This document shows positions 45,050 through 55,736 of a DNA stretch of 64,000 nucleotides, piece after piece. Position 1 is the first letter of the stretch. Every line of letters begins with the position of its first letter. Origin of the DNA: Euphorbia lathyris (lineage: Eukaryota; Streptophyta; Magnoliopsida; Malpighiales; Euphorbiaceae). A program made the translations under genes and the position numbers. The stretch lies in the NCBI RefSeq assembly GCF_963576675.1, contig NC_088912.1, positions 96,997,895-97,061,894 on the forward strand, in the 5' to 3' direction. The notes under the pieces are model-generated. The model saw only the letters and a program-made list of their open reading frames with translations. It was not told the origin of the DNA and ran no database searches.

Positions 45050-45576
45050 TCCATCAAAGATCCCGTGAATAAGTTCTTTACATACTACGTAAAGGACTTT
45101 ATAATTATTTATTCTTTTATCGATATATATATATATATATAAGCAATAAGTTCTTGATGAATTATGGTTGACTTGGTATAATTTGTGTTTTGATTAAGAG
45201 TAGCTTGAGTTACTTGTATTTTGGCTGAATTTTTCACTTATGGTTAGCTAGATTAATGTTTCCAATCATTTCATTTGCAAATTGTTCTCTATTGACTACT
45301 ATCATTTCTTTTGAAGTTCGGTCGTTGTTTGTTAGAGGATTTGTACTCATTTTCACACCAATTGATTGTCCTTGTAATTGCAAATTGGTTCACATTTATA
45401 GTGTCTGGTGATAAGTTAAAGAAAACTCACCAAATTACATCAACTTTTATACCAGCAGATATGAGCATTATAAGCATTGACCTAAAGAGTAAATACAAGT
45501 TACTAATTTGATGTTTATGTTATCATGTTGTTTGTGGAGCTTTGGTCTTTCGTTGTGTGAATTTGTTCTACTTTGA
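45050..45576. other. No feature recognised
   Basis: AT-rich, with a short (TA)n at about 45125-45140. No coding or repeat assignment. Confidence 0.5.
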
Positions 45577-46226
45577 CAGGGGCGGAACCAAGAGGGGGTT
45601 AGGGGGGTTCGAGCTCCGGTAGGGGGTCGGAAAATTGAGCATTTTTTTTTAGTAATGGTGTCTGGTAATATCTTAGAGAGAATTATATTAACTCTTTGTA
45701 GTAATATTTCAATTTTTAAAGGTAGATGAGATGGTTAAGGATGCGTACTTCTAATTGAGTGGTCTTTATGTTCAACTTCATTCAGCCTCATTTTCTTCTA
45801 AAAAGTTTTTATTTATTTTTATTTTATTTTTCAATAATTCTAAAAATATGTTACCATTATTCATTAATTTAAATGGACTCTTTATTTTTATTTTGATAAC
45901 ACTTTTAAATTCATTTTTAGTATGTCTTTACCATTAACAAAAAAAAATAGACATATTTAATATTTACTTTATTATGTCTTTACCATTAAAAAAAGTATAC
46001 ATGTTTAAGTTTCTATTATTTCAATGCTAGTTTCTAAAAAATAATAATATTTTTACAGTTTTAATTCATTTGAGGTTAAAAAAAATTTGCCCTGCCCTAG
46101 CAGGCTGGACTTTGAAAATTTACCGTCAATCGCACAGTTAATTTCGATTTATTTTTTTGACATTTCAATTTTTTTTTACTGATATGTTTGAGTCTCGTGT
46201 CATCCAGGGTCCTGGTTCCGCCACTG
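45577..46226. mobile_element. Non-autonomous TIR element
   Basis: The left end CAGGGGCGGAACCAAGAGGG is inverted at the right as CCTGGTTCCGCCACTG. About 650 bp, no transposase. The TIR style is hAT-like (inference). An 8-bp duplication was not clear. Confidence 0.7.
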
Positions 46227-46925
46227 ATATTGATTTCTTGGGTGTTATGGAATTCAACAGCTATACCTTTTTTCTTTCTTTCTCTTTGTTTTAACCTCAA
46301 CGTTTGTAAAATTATATACATTTTCGAGCTAAATTGGTATATTTTACAAACGTTGAGCCATTTTCAGTTCCATTAATTAAGGCTATATTGGTACCATTTC
46401 ACTAACCTTTATACTGAAGGCGGAATTGGTATAATTTCACAAACATTTATACTAAAATGGTGCTATTTTGTAAGTTATTATCATGATGTTTCATTATACA
46501 TTCAACATTAGCTGCTAAGAGTAACTTCACTGTATTAGCCACTTTATCTATTCAAAATGTTGACATTTGCCCTCAATATTTATTTGTTAATATTTGTCCC
46601 CTATCTACCTGAGCATGGAGCGGATCTAAAGGATAGCTATGGAAATATGAATGAACTGAATTCCACGTAAAAATGGAAAGAGAATGATTGCGCTTATTAG
46701 AAAGATGAGAATCCAATACATACAAATATTACGGTTGTTAGTTCTTTGATTTTCATCAAAGAGATGGATGTATTTATATTATATTTTCATTATGTATATT
46801 ATTTTTCAGAGAAAGATTTGAGCTTTTTTCTATCGTTTCACTTAAATTCAATCACATACACACTCTTTTAGAATATTGTGACAAATCATTATGATTTTGT
46901 TACAAACTTGTAATGATGCTATATA
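46227..46925. other. No feature recognised
   Basis: 'attggtataatttcacaaac' and similar words recur near 46335-46445 in a short degenerate tandem. Otherwise plain AT-rich DNA. Confidence 0.45.
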
Positions 46926-47300
46926 ATTATTTGTGTTCGGTTTACCATTAATTATACTATCTTTTGGAAAGAAAAAAAAAAGCATCCTGGACTTCTGAAA
47001 TGTGATGCATTATTTTTTATTTTTTAGTTTGTTAGCTATTGTTTATTAAATTAGTTAGATATTAACTTTTAATTGGGTTAAAAAGGTTTTATTTATATTT
47101 GAAATTATATTTATATAATTTAAAGTAAAGTTTTTACAAATTGGTTATAACCCTCTCGTCACATATAAATAAAATTGCTTTTCAACGGTTAGAAAAGAAA
47201 ATTTAATTGCAGATAAAGAGATTAATGTAATCGAGTTTTATGTTAAAAATTGAACATAGTTATCAATCAAAAGGTAAGATATTTAATGTGTTAAAATGAA
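46926..47300. repeat. Left copy of a duplicated intergenic block
   Basis: 'cggtttaccattaattatac', 'ttgtttattaaattagttag' and 'agatatttaatgtgttaaaa' recur in order at 49355-49635. The L1-type LINE lies between the copies. Confidence 0.65.
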
Positions 47301-47338
47301 AGTATTAACTTTAGTGCTGAATAAATATTTAAACTTCA

Positions 47339-48941
47339 GAGATTGTTTGGGAGAAATTGTGTACACCCAAGGAGAGTGGGGGTTGGGATTCAGAGATTTT
47401 ACTGCTTTTAATCTAGCTTTATTGGGAAAACAAGGGTGGCGACTTCAGTCATCCCCAGTTCTCTTGCCAGTCAAGTTTTCAAGGCCAAATATTACCCAAA
47501 TGGGGATTTCATTGAAGCTCGATTAGGAAATTCTCATAGCTTCATTTGGCGGAGTATCTGGAGCTCTCAATTATTGCTTCATAAAGGAAGTAGATGGAAG
47601 ATTGGAAATGGATAGTCGATAAATGTGTGGAAGGATAAATGGTTGAGAAATGATGGGAGCCAGAGGATCACCTCTCCCAGAGTGGTGGGTCTGGAAGATT
47701 TACGGGTTAGTGACTTATTCATCCCAAATTCTTATGACTGGGATATTGAGATGCTTGAAGAAATTTTTACTTAATCGGATATTGCGGATATTTGTCGAAC
47801 TACAGTTAGAGTGGAGGGTCGACAGGATAAACTAATTTGGGATAGTTCAAACTCGGGGTTGTATACTGTCAAAAGTGCCTATCGCACTGCAATGAGGGAG
47901 GATGAGGTTGCTCAGAGTTTGCAGGTTCAAGGGGATTGGCGTTTGATTTGGTCAGCTACTGTTCCGTATAAAGTTCGATATTTTTGTTGGAGGCTGGTCA
48001 GAGATTGTATTCCAACAAGAGTCAAATTAAGAAGGAGGGGGATCGACATACCTGACGATTGCGTGATGTGCGGGCGGGACTTCGAAGATGCTTGGCACCT
48101 CTTTTGGTTGTGTCCATATACACAAGCTATTTGGAGAAAGGCGGAACTTCTTGAAAAATTGGATCAAATTGCAGCTGTTGCTGAAAATTTTACAGCTTTA
48201 GTCTTTGTTTTCTGCAGGTCAAATTCTCCAGGGACTGTGCAGGTATTTCTGGTCCTACTATGGTGTTGTTGGCGTGAAAGAAATAACAAGCTATGGAAAC
48301 ATACCATCTATCCGCCGGATATCGTTGTTGAGGGAGGCAGGAGCACCCTTCAGGACTGGCAAGACGCTCAAAGGCGATGGAATACTACATTTGGTGCGGT
48401 TGATCAGGACCGGTGTGTGCAGAAGTGGCATCGCCCCCCTCCCCAATTGGTTTCTTGTTGTACTGATTTCAGTACATTCACGATCTTGGGTAAATCTGGT
48501 AGCGGTGCGGTGATTAGACGGTCCGATGGATCTTTTGTCGCCGCTCGGACGGGGACTGTAGACGGCTTGATGGATCCTCGGGACGGTGAAGCTTGGGCCC
48601 TCCTCCAAGCGATCAAATGGGCGTGCGATAGGGGTGAAAATGGCAGTAGTTTTTGAAACCGATTCCCAGGTAGTAACAAATGCTATTCTCTCAACCCTTC
48701 CTGATATATCTGAATTTGGGGATCTTATTGATCAAATCTGGTTGTTACTCTCAATTCATAGTGGCTTCTCTGTCCGCTTTATTCGAAGGCTTGCAAATGG
48801 TTTAGCTCATGTTCTAGCAAGAGCGGCCGCCCAACATGCTAGCCCATTTTTTTATGATGAAATTTCGAACTTTGTTCCGCTTTCTGCTTTAAACTTCTGT
48901 AATAACTCTCAGCATTAATGGATTTTTCTTTCAAAAAAAAA
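47339..48941 (+). mobile_element. L1-type LINE 3' end (zinc-binding and RNase H domains), decayed
   Basis: Bounded by a 15-bp duplication with one mismatch: AATATTTAAACTTCA at 47324-47338 and AATATTGAAACTTCA at 48942-48956. An A-run lies at the right end. Translation with frameshifts gives the post-RT region (GGLGF-like GWGLGFRDFTAFNLALLGKQ, RWKIGNG), then an open part 47811-48656 with a zinc-binding RT-associated domain (CVMCGRDFEDAWHLFWLCPY) and the start of RNase H (GSGAVIRRSDG, GEAWALLQAIKWA). A frameshift at about 48648 leads to FETDSQVVTNAI and RFIRRLANGLAHVLAR. There is a TAA at about 47772. The RT itself is absent (5' truncation). Confidence 0.88.
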
Positions 48942-48956
48942 AATATTGAAACTTCA

Positions 48957-49354
48957 ATTTAGATTCAATTCAATATCATTTTAACTAGGGATGATAACGG
49001 TTAGGGTATCGTGGGCATTAACAATGCTAAATTCTTATCCGTTTATTTTTTCACTACTTGTATTCATCTCATTGCCTTAACGTGTATATTTTATGAATTA
49101 CATTCCCGTCCTATTTAAATCACGGGCAGGGGCGGATCCAGCCCAGGGCTCCGGCTCTCCCGGCCGCCGGCTCCACCCTTGAGTAAAATTTGCTCGGTAG
49201 TTGATAGTCCCCCCTAATTATATTATATTAATGTTTGTTTGTAAACTTATAACAATATGTTGAGGTTCTTGGGTTGGTTAAGGGGCTTGTTTTGATGTAA
49301 AAGGTCATGGGTTCAAACCAGCGTAAACCTCATTTTTTGGTATTATAATTATTT
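48957..49354. other. Intergenic with TIR-element ends
   Basis: 'ctagggatgataacggttag' (48986) and 'caggggcggatccagcccag' (49128) look like single ends of small TIR elements. No partner ends were located. Confidence 0.4.
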
Positions 49355-49640
49355 TTGTGCGGTTTACCATTAATTGTGCTATCTTTTGGGGGAAAAAACA
49401 CCATTGGACCTCTAATCATTTTGATTTTGGTGCATTCAACTTTCGATTTTTTTTTTTGTTACATTAAACTATTGTTTATTAAATTAGTTAGAAACAGTTA
49501 ATTGAGTTAAGGATTTTATTCGTTTTATTTGTGTTTGAAATTATATCTATACATTTTGAAATAAAGTTTTGAACACCCGATAATTTCAGTAATCAATTAA
49601 CAAGTAAGATATTTAATGTATTAAAATGAAAGAACAACGG
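49355..49640. repeat. Right copy of the duplicated intergenic block
   Basis: See 46926-47300: same words, same order, same strand, clearly diverged. Confidence 0.65.
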
Positions 49641-49925
49641 CATGATACATCAAAATTATGTGAATCGCTCAAACTCGACTGAAAAGTTAAATAAGGCCGG
49701 ATTTTAGAATTAATTAAGCCTTTTCCTTTTGAAGTTGGATTAGAAAGTGCTGGGCTTTGTAACACATTAATAAAACCTATATTGGACAGAAAGTGACTAG
49801 TCACTCTTTAAAACATAAGTATATACATTATCAATGCAATGCCAAAGGAAAAGATATAACAATAGCAAATTAAAGTCACCAAAATTACAATATTACATCA
49901 CCACAATTTTACAACTAAATCTAAA

Positions 49926-52900
49926 TTATTTATTACATATATTCCTTAATTTTAGATAAAACCTATGAAAATAACTCCTAATCTTCTCTCTAAAATGGTA
50001 TAGAGAACGAAAATAGAAGTTTCTCCATCTTCTGATAAAAATCAAAGAACCCACCGCGCTCCAGAATCCAACCACAAACCCTATCATTAAACTTACATAA
50101 AACCAAACATCTAATTCATCTTTATCTTCGTCTTCGTCTTCATTCTCATTCTTTTCTTCAATGTCAGGCTGAGCACCATCCGAGCTGCAGTTCTTTATGA
50201 GAGGAAGTCCACAAAGTTGATTACCCGTGAAACTAGATGAATCAAACCCATGCAATTGAGTCCCTGAGGGAATTCTACCCGACAATTCATTGTACGACAA
50301 GTTCAATTTACTGAGAAATGTCAAGGTAGATATGGTATTAGGAATTTCACCAGAAAGCTGATTTTGAGAAAAGTCAATAACTTCCAACCCATGCATGTTT
50401 CCTATGCCATTAGGAATTCTTCCAGTCAAAGCATTATGCGACAAATTCAACGACAGTAACTCTTCAAGACGTGTCATTTCATTAGGAATTTCTCCTGATA
50501 AATTGTTATCCGATAGATCTATGCTTCTTACATATCTAAGTATGGTGTTATACTCCATCACTTTCTCTTTCATCACTAGCATAACATTCTCAATAAACAC
50601 CCCACGACCATTACCACCGATATTAATGGAGCCGATAGAATCATTTCTCGTAGCCATTCCAGTAAAGTTATTAAAGCAACTTGGTATTGCACCAAATAAG
50701 CTATTATGAGCAAGATCCAGAATATGCAATGAAACCAAACGACATAACTCCATAGGTAAGTAGCCGTCAAACTTATTTGCATTTAAACTGAGAATTCTCA
50801 AGCTAGAAACATTTTCTCCAATCCAATTCGGAATACTTCCAACCAAATTATTTTCGCTTAAATCAAGTGTAACCATACTATTACAATTTCGAATCGAGAG
50901 TGGTACTTCACCGGAGAGATTATTGTTACGAAGGTGAAGCGACTCAAGGAAACTTAGAGTTCCAAAGGATCTGGGAATGTTGCCGCTAAACTTGTTGTTG
51001 CTTAATCTTATAGCTACCAAATATTTCCAACTCCTCCAACAATCCGGTATCTCACCCGATAAAGAGTTTCCTTCTAGATTAAGAACTACCATTTGCTTTT
51101 CTTCATTCATTTTGTAGCATAAGAAGTTAAATATAGAACCCGAAAATGAATTATTGGAGAGATCTACTGCACTGACATTTGAAGAAATATAAGGTACTTC
51201 TCCACTGAAATTATTCGAACTCAAATCAATCAATGGCATCTCTCCGTTAACAAAAGATATATTTGGAATCACACCATTCATTTTATTACGAGAAAAGTTC
51301 AAATAGTAATAACTATACTTCGAAATCGAATTCCAAAACCAAATAGGAACTTGACTTGAAATCCCCGAGTTAGATAAATCCAAAGCTTCCAAATGATTCA
51401 ACAACCGAAGCCACTTTGGAAATTGAGAACCAATATGCCAAGATCCTAAAAGTATACGTTGGAGTCGAAGAGGAGGAATCCAATCGGAGCTAACTCGTAA
51501 AGAAACGTTCTTTCCCATCTCGGATGCAGAAAAAACAACCAGCCTTGTGAGATTTGAAAAGTGGAGATGAGAAACCTCGCCGTGTAATTCATTACTAGAG
51601 ATGTAAACTATCTCTAGATTCTTAAGATCTCCGAAAGATTCGGGTAGAGTGCCATTAAATGTGTTATTGCTAAGGTCTATGGATTCCAAAGAAACCATTT
51701 CACCTATAGACAAAGGAATTGGAGCCGAGATTGAATTATCCGATACTTTAAACAAAGTCAGATTTTTGAAGTAGCTAATATCATCCGTCAAATGACCAAA
51801 CAATTGACAATCATCTAACCGTAATGATTCTAGACCATTCGAAACACACTCGGACATTATTGCAAGAACATTGTTTATCTCTTGGTTCAGTTTGACACCA
51901 GACAAAGATAATGACTTCAAATTGCAAAGATGTTTGAAAGATGTCGGAATTGGCCCGCGGATCATCACATTATCAGATAAATCAAGGTGTTTTAAGTTCG
52001 TAAAACGACCAATTCGATCAGTCAAATGACCGGTTAGATTAGAAGCGAATGACAAATGGATTGATTGTAGTGAATCTGAAACACATCCTGATGACATGAT
52101 TTCAAGGAGGTTGTTTATTTCTTGGTTCAACTTGATGAATGAAAGATGGAGTGATCTTAAGTTGCAGAGATTTTGAATCCCTTGTTCGAATTCGAGGCCA
52201 TCATTGAATGACAAATCGAGGGTAACGAGAGAAGTCAAGTTTCGAATGTTAGTTGAAATTTTACCTTGAAGTTGATTGCTCCTAAGGCTAAGGAGTTGGA
52301 GGTGGTTTAAACCGTATAAATAGACAGGTATGGAGGAATTGAAACTGTTTCCGGACAAATCGAGTTCCCTAAGGAAAGAAGAAGTTATGTTTTGAAGACT
52401 AGTCGGAATTGGACCTTCGAAATAATTGTTCGAGAGATCAAGGACGAAAAGAGAAGACAAGTTGCGACCGAGAAGATATGTAGGATTAAAAGATGGAAGT
52501 CTAGAGCCTGACAAGTGCAATTCGAGTAAAGAAGGAAGTGAATTGATCGCCTTTAACCAATCAAAGGATTGACCGAGATCAACACCATTCATATTCAGAA
52601 ACTCCAGAGAAGAAAGACGAGAAACCCAATCTAAATTCTCAACATAAAGATGATATCTTGATTGAAGATTGAGATAATGTAAATTCGAGAGATTTCCAAG
52701 CTGAGGAGGAATGATTCCTTGGAATCCAGCTTCGGAGAGGTTAAGATATCTTAAACTCTGCAACGAACCAAGGAATTCCGGCACAGGAATCCTTCCAAAA
52801 TCATTAAAGCTGAGATCCAAGTAACTTAAATGTTTCAACTGAAGCAAAGAAGAACTCACCTTTCCACGGAACTTAGACTTAGAATGATATTCCTCGTATT

Positions 52901-53195
52901 CTTCAAACTGTGGATCATAGCTTGGAGAATAATGATCAGGACCAAAGTACTCGAGTGGAGAAAGAGTTCGAAGATGAAGCTCGAGGACATGAGAAGTTAT
53001 GTTGTGACAGACAACTCCTGTCCATTTGCAACAGTCTGATCCGTCGGTAACCCAGTCACGGAGACGGTTTGATGGATCAGTGAGGCCATTTTTGAAGTGT
53101 AAAAGAGCTTCTTTTTCAGTGTTAATGCAGTCTCCATAGCTGAAGCAGATAGGAATGAGGAAAAAGGACCAAAATAGAAGAATGGAATTACTCAT
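49926..53195 (-). CDS. LRR receptor-like protein, EIX type
   Basis: 1089 codons, no intron, intact. Residues 1-23 form a signal peptide, followed by the N-terminal cap (CINTEKEALLHFKNGL to CCKWTGVVCHN). Then come many plant-type extracellular LRRs (LxxLxLSxNxxxGxIP) to about residue 970, with a non-LRR island-like stretch near the middle-to-C-terminal part. An acidic juxtamembrane segment (ENEDEDEDKDELD) leads to a single membrane helix with GFVVG (a GxxxG motif), and a short basic tail (RRWRNFYF, then YLKL, which fits a YxxPhi sorting motif). There is no kinase. Known EIX-type RLPs sit in the plasma membrane, bind a microbial elicitor and signal through SOBIR1/BAK1-type partners. The ligand here is unknown. 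Confidence 0.93.
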   Translation of the reverse strand: MSNSILLFWSFFLIPICFSYGDCINTEKEALLHFKNGLTDPSNRLRDWVTDGSDCCKWTGVVCHNITSHVLELHLRTLSPLEYFGPDHYSPSYDPQFEEYEEYHSKSKFRGKVSSSLLQLKHLSYLDLSFNDFGRIPVPEFLGSLQSLRYLNLSEAGFQGIIPPQLGNLSNLHYLNLQSRYHLYVENLDWVSRLSSLEFLNMNGVDLGQSFDWLKAINSLPSLLELHLSGSRLPSFNPTYLLGRNLSSLFVLDLSNNYFEGPIPTSLQNITSSFLRELDLSGNSFNSSIPVYLYGLNHLQLLSLRSNQLQGKISTNIRNLTSLVTLDLSFNDGLEFEQGIQNLCNLRSLHLSFIKLNQEINNLLEIMSSGCVSDSLQSIHLSFASNLTGHLTDRIGRFTNLKHLDLSDNVMIRGPIPTSFKHLCNLKSLSLSGVKLNQEINNVLAIMSECVSNGLESLRLDDCQLFGHLTDDISYFKNLTLFKVSDNSISAPIPLSIGEMVSLESIDLSNNTFNGTLPESFGDLKNLEIVYISSNELHGEVSHLHFSNLTRLVVFSASEMGKNVSLRVSSDWIPPLRLQRILLGSWHIGSQFPKWLRLLNHLEALDLSNSGISSQVPIWFWNSISKYSYYYLNFSRNKMNGVIPNISFVNGEMPLIDLSSNNFSGEVPYISSNVSAVDLSNNSFSGSIFNFLCYKMNEEKQMVVLNLEGNSLSGEIPDCWRSWKYLVAIRLSNNKFSGNIPRSFGTLSFLESLHLRNNNLSGEVPLSIRNCNSMVTLDLSENNLVGSIPNWIGENVSSLRILSLNANKFDGYLPMELCRLVSLHILDLAHNSLFGAIPSCFNNFTGMATRNDSIGSINIGGNGRGVFIENVMLVMKEKVMEYNTILRYVRSIDLSDNNLSGEIPNEMTRLEELLSLNLSHNALTGRIPNGIGNMHGLEVIDFSQNQLSGEIPNTISTLTFLSKLNLSYNELSGRIPSGTQLHGFDSSSFTGNQLCGLPLIKNCSSDGAQPDIEEKNENEDEDEDKDELDVWFYVSLMIGFVVGFWSAVGSLIFIRRWRNFYFRSLYHFREKIRSYFHRFYLKLRNICNK

Positions 53196-53260
53196 TCTGG
53201 AGAGAGAAATTGAAGAGCAGAGATAATGTCAAGTGCAATATTATATAAGTGAAGAGTGAA
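53196..53260 (-). promoter_or_regulatory. Core promoter and 5' leader of the RLP gene
   Basis: The - strand has ACTTATATAATATTG (TATA box, about 53238-53252) some 45-55 bp before the ATG at 53195, then a CT-rich leader (CTCTTCAATTTCTCTCTCC). Confidence 0.65.
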
Positions 53261-53559
53261 ATTTTCATTTGAATATTTAATTTTATGTTTTTTTTATTAA
53301 TTATTCTTAGCTTGTGTGACTTTTCAAATTATGTGTGAAAGGTAGTTTGTGATGGTGGAAATTTGGGAGATTTTCAATTTGATTATTAGAAAGTTAGAAT
53401 CATATACAAAATTAGAAAATTAAAATGATGATATATAAAGAACTAAAGATTCAACGCAAATAGGACTGTCAAATTCCTACAAGATGTTAACATGGCATTG
53501 ATTAATAATTTTGACAAGGAAAAACAAGCATGCTGAGGTAAACGTGTGAATTCGGAGAA

Positions 53560-54716
53560 GGCTTAATACGCTCCCTGCATTTGTCCATAATAGTAGATTG
53601 ACTCCTTAAACTTTGCAAGTGTTTCACCAGCTTCCCAAACTTGCTTATTTCGTATCACCAGCTCCTTAAACTTGTCCATAAAAATTGATTAGTTTCATAA
53701 ACTTTGCAAGTGTCTGATCAGCTTCTTAAACTTCAAAAAGATAATGGTATGGTGTGTAAGCAAGATAAGATGTTATTCTTGTCTTTATTTTCATTTTGTT
53801 TTGTTCCTAAGGTTTTTCTTATATAAGGAAGTCTTAACCCATTTGTAAGATCATCATTTGCTCCTATTTTAAAATACTCTTTGTGTAATAAAAGCTATGT
53901 CTTTCTAAACCCTTCTCTCCTTCCAAAGTACTTTCTTAATTTGGTTTAGTCATATCATATCTTAGATAATGATCCTAGTATTTGGTCTCCTTGCAATAAA
54001 AGAACCATGTGTGGCCATTAAGAGTGTCTAAACCCTTCGTTTCGGATTAAGGTGCAAAAATACCCCTAACATTTTAGGTCAAAATATTTTTACGCCTAAC
54101 ATCTAAAATTGTGTAATTTCACCCATAATATTAGTAGCCAATAACAAAATTATATATTTGGTGATTTTTTTTTTTGTCAAATTCGTACAAAAAGTCAGTA
54201 TATTTTTTTATTTTTTTCACATCCCAACATATGTTTGTGATTTGTTACTGATAAAATAATGCACACGTAAAGTGTAGATGACAAGATTCATGGCCGAGAA
54301 GACAGTTTGATGAATTATTTCTTAAATTAATCCAATTTATCAATGTTAGGGGTAAAATTGCTCTTGGCTTCCAACGTTAGGGGTAAAATTGTACCATTTT
54401 AGACGTTAGGGGTAAAATTGTACCATTTTAGACGTTAGGAGTAAAATTACTCTTGACCCAAAATGTTAGGAGTATTTTTGCACCTTAATCCAAGTTAGTA
54501 TTATGATTTTTGTATTTAGTTGTTACAGAATAAGCAAGTTTAGGGAGCTAGTGAGACACTTGCAAAGTTTAGGGAGCTAATCAATTTTTATGGACAAGTT
54601 TAGAGAGCTGTTGATACGAAATAAGCAAGTTTAGGAAGCTAGTGAGATATTTGTAAAATTGAGGGAGTCAATCTACTATTATGGATAAGTTCAGGGAGCT
54701 GGTAATGTATTAAGCC
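53560..54716. mobile_element. MULE-type non-autonomous element 1 (GGCTTAATA family)
   Basis: Starts GGCTTAATAC and ends GTATTAAGCC. Inverted arms are about 175 bp ('ctccttaaactttgcaagtg' against 'cacttgcaaagtttagggag'). The 9-bp target duplication TTCGGAGAA is perfect (53551-53559, 54717-54725). The interior has LTR-like sequence ('cttatataaggaagtc', about 53818) and a second TIR element. Confidence 0.92.
54044..54491. mobile_element. TIR element nested in MULE-type element 1
   Basis: Left 'ggattaaggtgcaaaaatac' is inverted at the right as 'gtatttttgcaccttaatcc', with arms of 50 bp or more ('aacattttaggtcaaaat' against 'acccaaaatgttagg'). No clear target duplication. Confidence 0.75.
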
Positions 54717-54725
54717 TTCGGAGAA

Positions 54726-55464
54726 ATTATATTAGGTATCGGGCAGGCCTTTTTCTCACTCAAGGCTTGGAGGAGTCTAAAAATAACATTTTTACAAAAA
54801 GTAAAAATGATAAACTTTAAAAAACTACCTGCATTTTTATTTTTTTTTATCAAATTGGTATCTGTTTTGTTTTTTCCATTTAAATAGGAATTGAGGTTTT
54901 GGTTTGCGATTAGAAGATAATTAATGTTTTTAAACAAGGATCTCAAAATTAAAATTAGTATTGATGATTTCAAAATTGAAAAATTCAAAGACTTCATACT
55001 ATTCTAAACAATTTTATTTCTTAAACTTTTTAATTTTAAAGTCATTTATATGTTGTTTGGTGAGGAGATAGAAAGAGACATCTTCGAAATAATGATTTTG
55101 GAAAATAAAAAAAATTTGCTTTCGTAGTAAATATGATAATAAACAAATTTGATTCTTGAAATTTTCTATTTTGAAGTTGTTAACAATCATTTTTACAGTG
55201 TCAAATTAAACGATTATCGTTTTTAGCAAAACAAAAGCCTCAATTCCTATTTGGAAAAGAAAATTCAGAAACGAATTTGATAAAAAAAAAAAAATGTAAG
55301 CACATGAATGTTTTTGGAGGTTTCCCTAAAAATACTATAGAAATTAAGAACACTGACAAGTCTTAATAATCACATCACACATCCACAATCTTTAAAGAGA
55401 GATGAGGCTCAAAAGTAAAATTTAAAAAATAAATATAAAATAGCATATTAATATTAATGTATTA
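54726..55464. other. No feature recognised
   Basis: AT-rich. 54830-54935 ('atcaaattggtatctgtttt', 'aataggaattgaggttttg') is loosely inverted at 55230-55290 ('aagcctcaattcctatttgg', 'gaaacgaatttgat'), so an old fold-back element is possible. Confidence 0.45.
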
Positions 55465-55736
55465 CTCTGCTGAAGCTTTAGCTTTTTGGGAGGCTATGGT
55501 GTGGATTATATTTGTTCATCTCCAAAATGTAACCTTCGAATCGAATCTGATCCAAAGAAGATTGTGGAGATGGTTAATTCCACCGCGAGGTGATCTTCTG
55601 AGTTAGATGGAGTGATAGAATATCACGTCTTTGTTTTTAAATTAGCGAATGGTGTGGCTCATTCTATAATCCGTCACATACGTTTCAATACTAATTCTTT
55701 TAGAAATTTTTACATTCCTGATTTTTCTGTAACGTC
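55465..55736 (+). pseudogene. LINE RNase H fragment
   Basis: Broken + strand frames give SAEALAFWEAMVWI, LQNVTFESNLI, VFKLANGVAHSIIRHI and FRNFYIPDFSVTS, the C-terminal RNase H of L1-type plant LINEs. No zinc-binding part, tail or target duplication was seen. Confidence 0.6.

Noticed and set aside
48291..48679. - strand open frames in the L1-type LINE
   Set aside because: Shadows of the zinc-binding and RNase H reading frame on the + strand.
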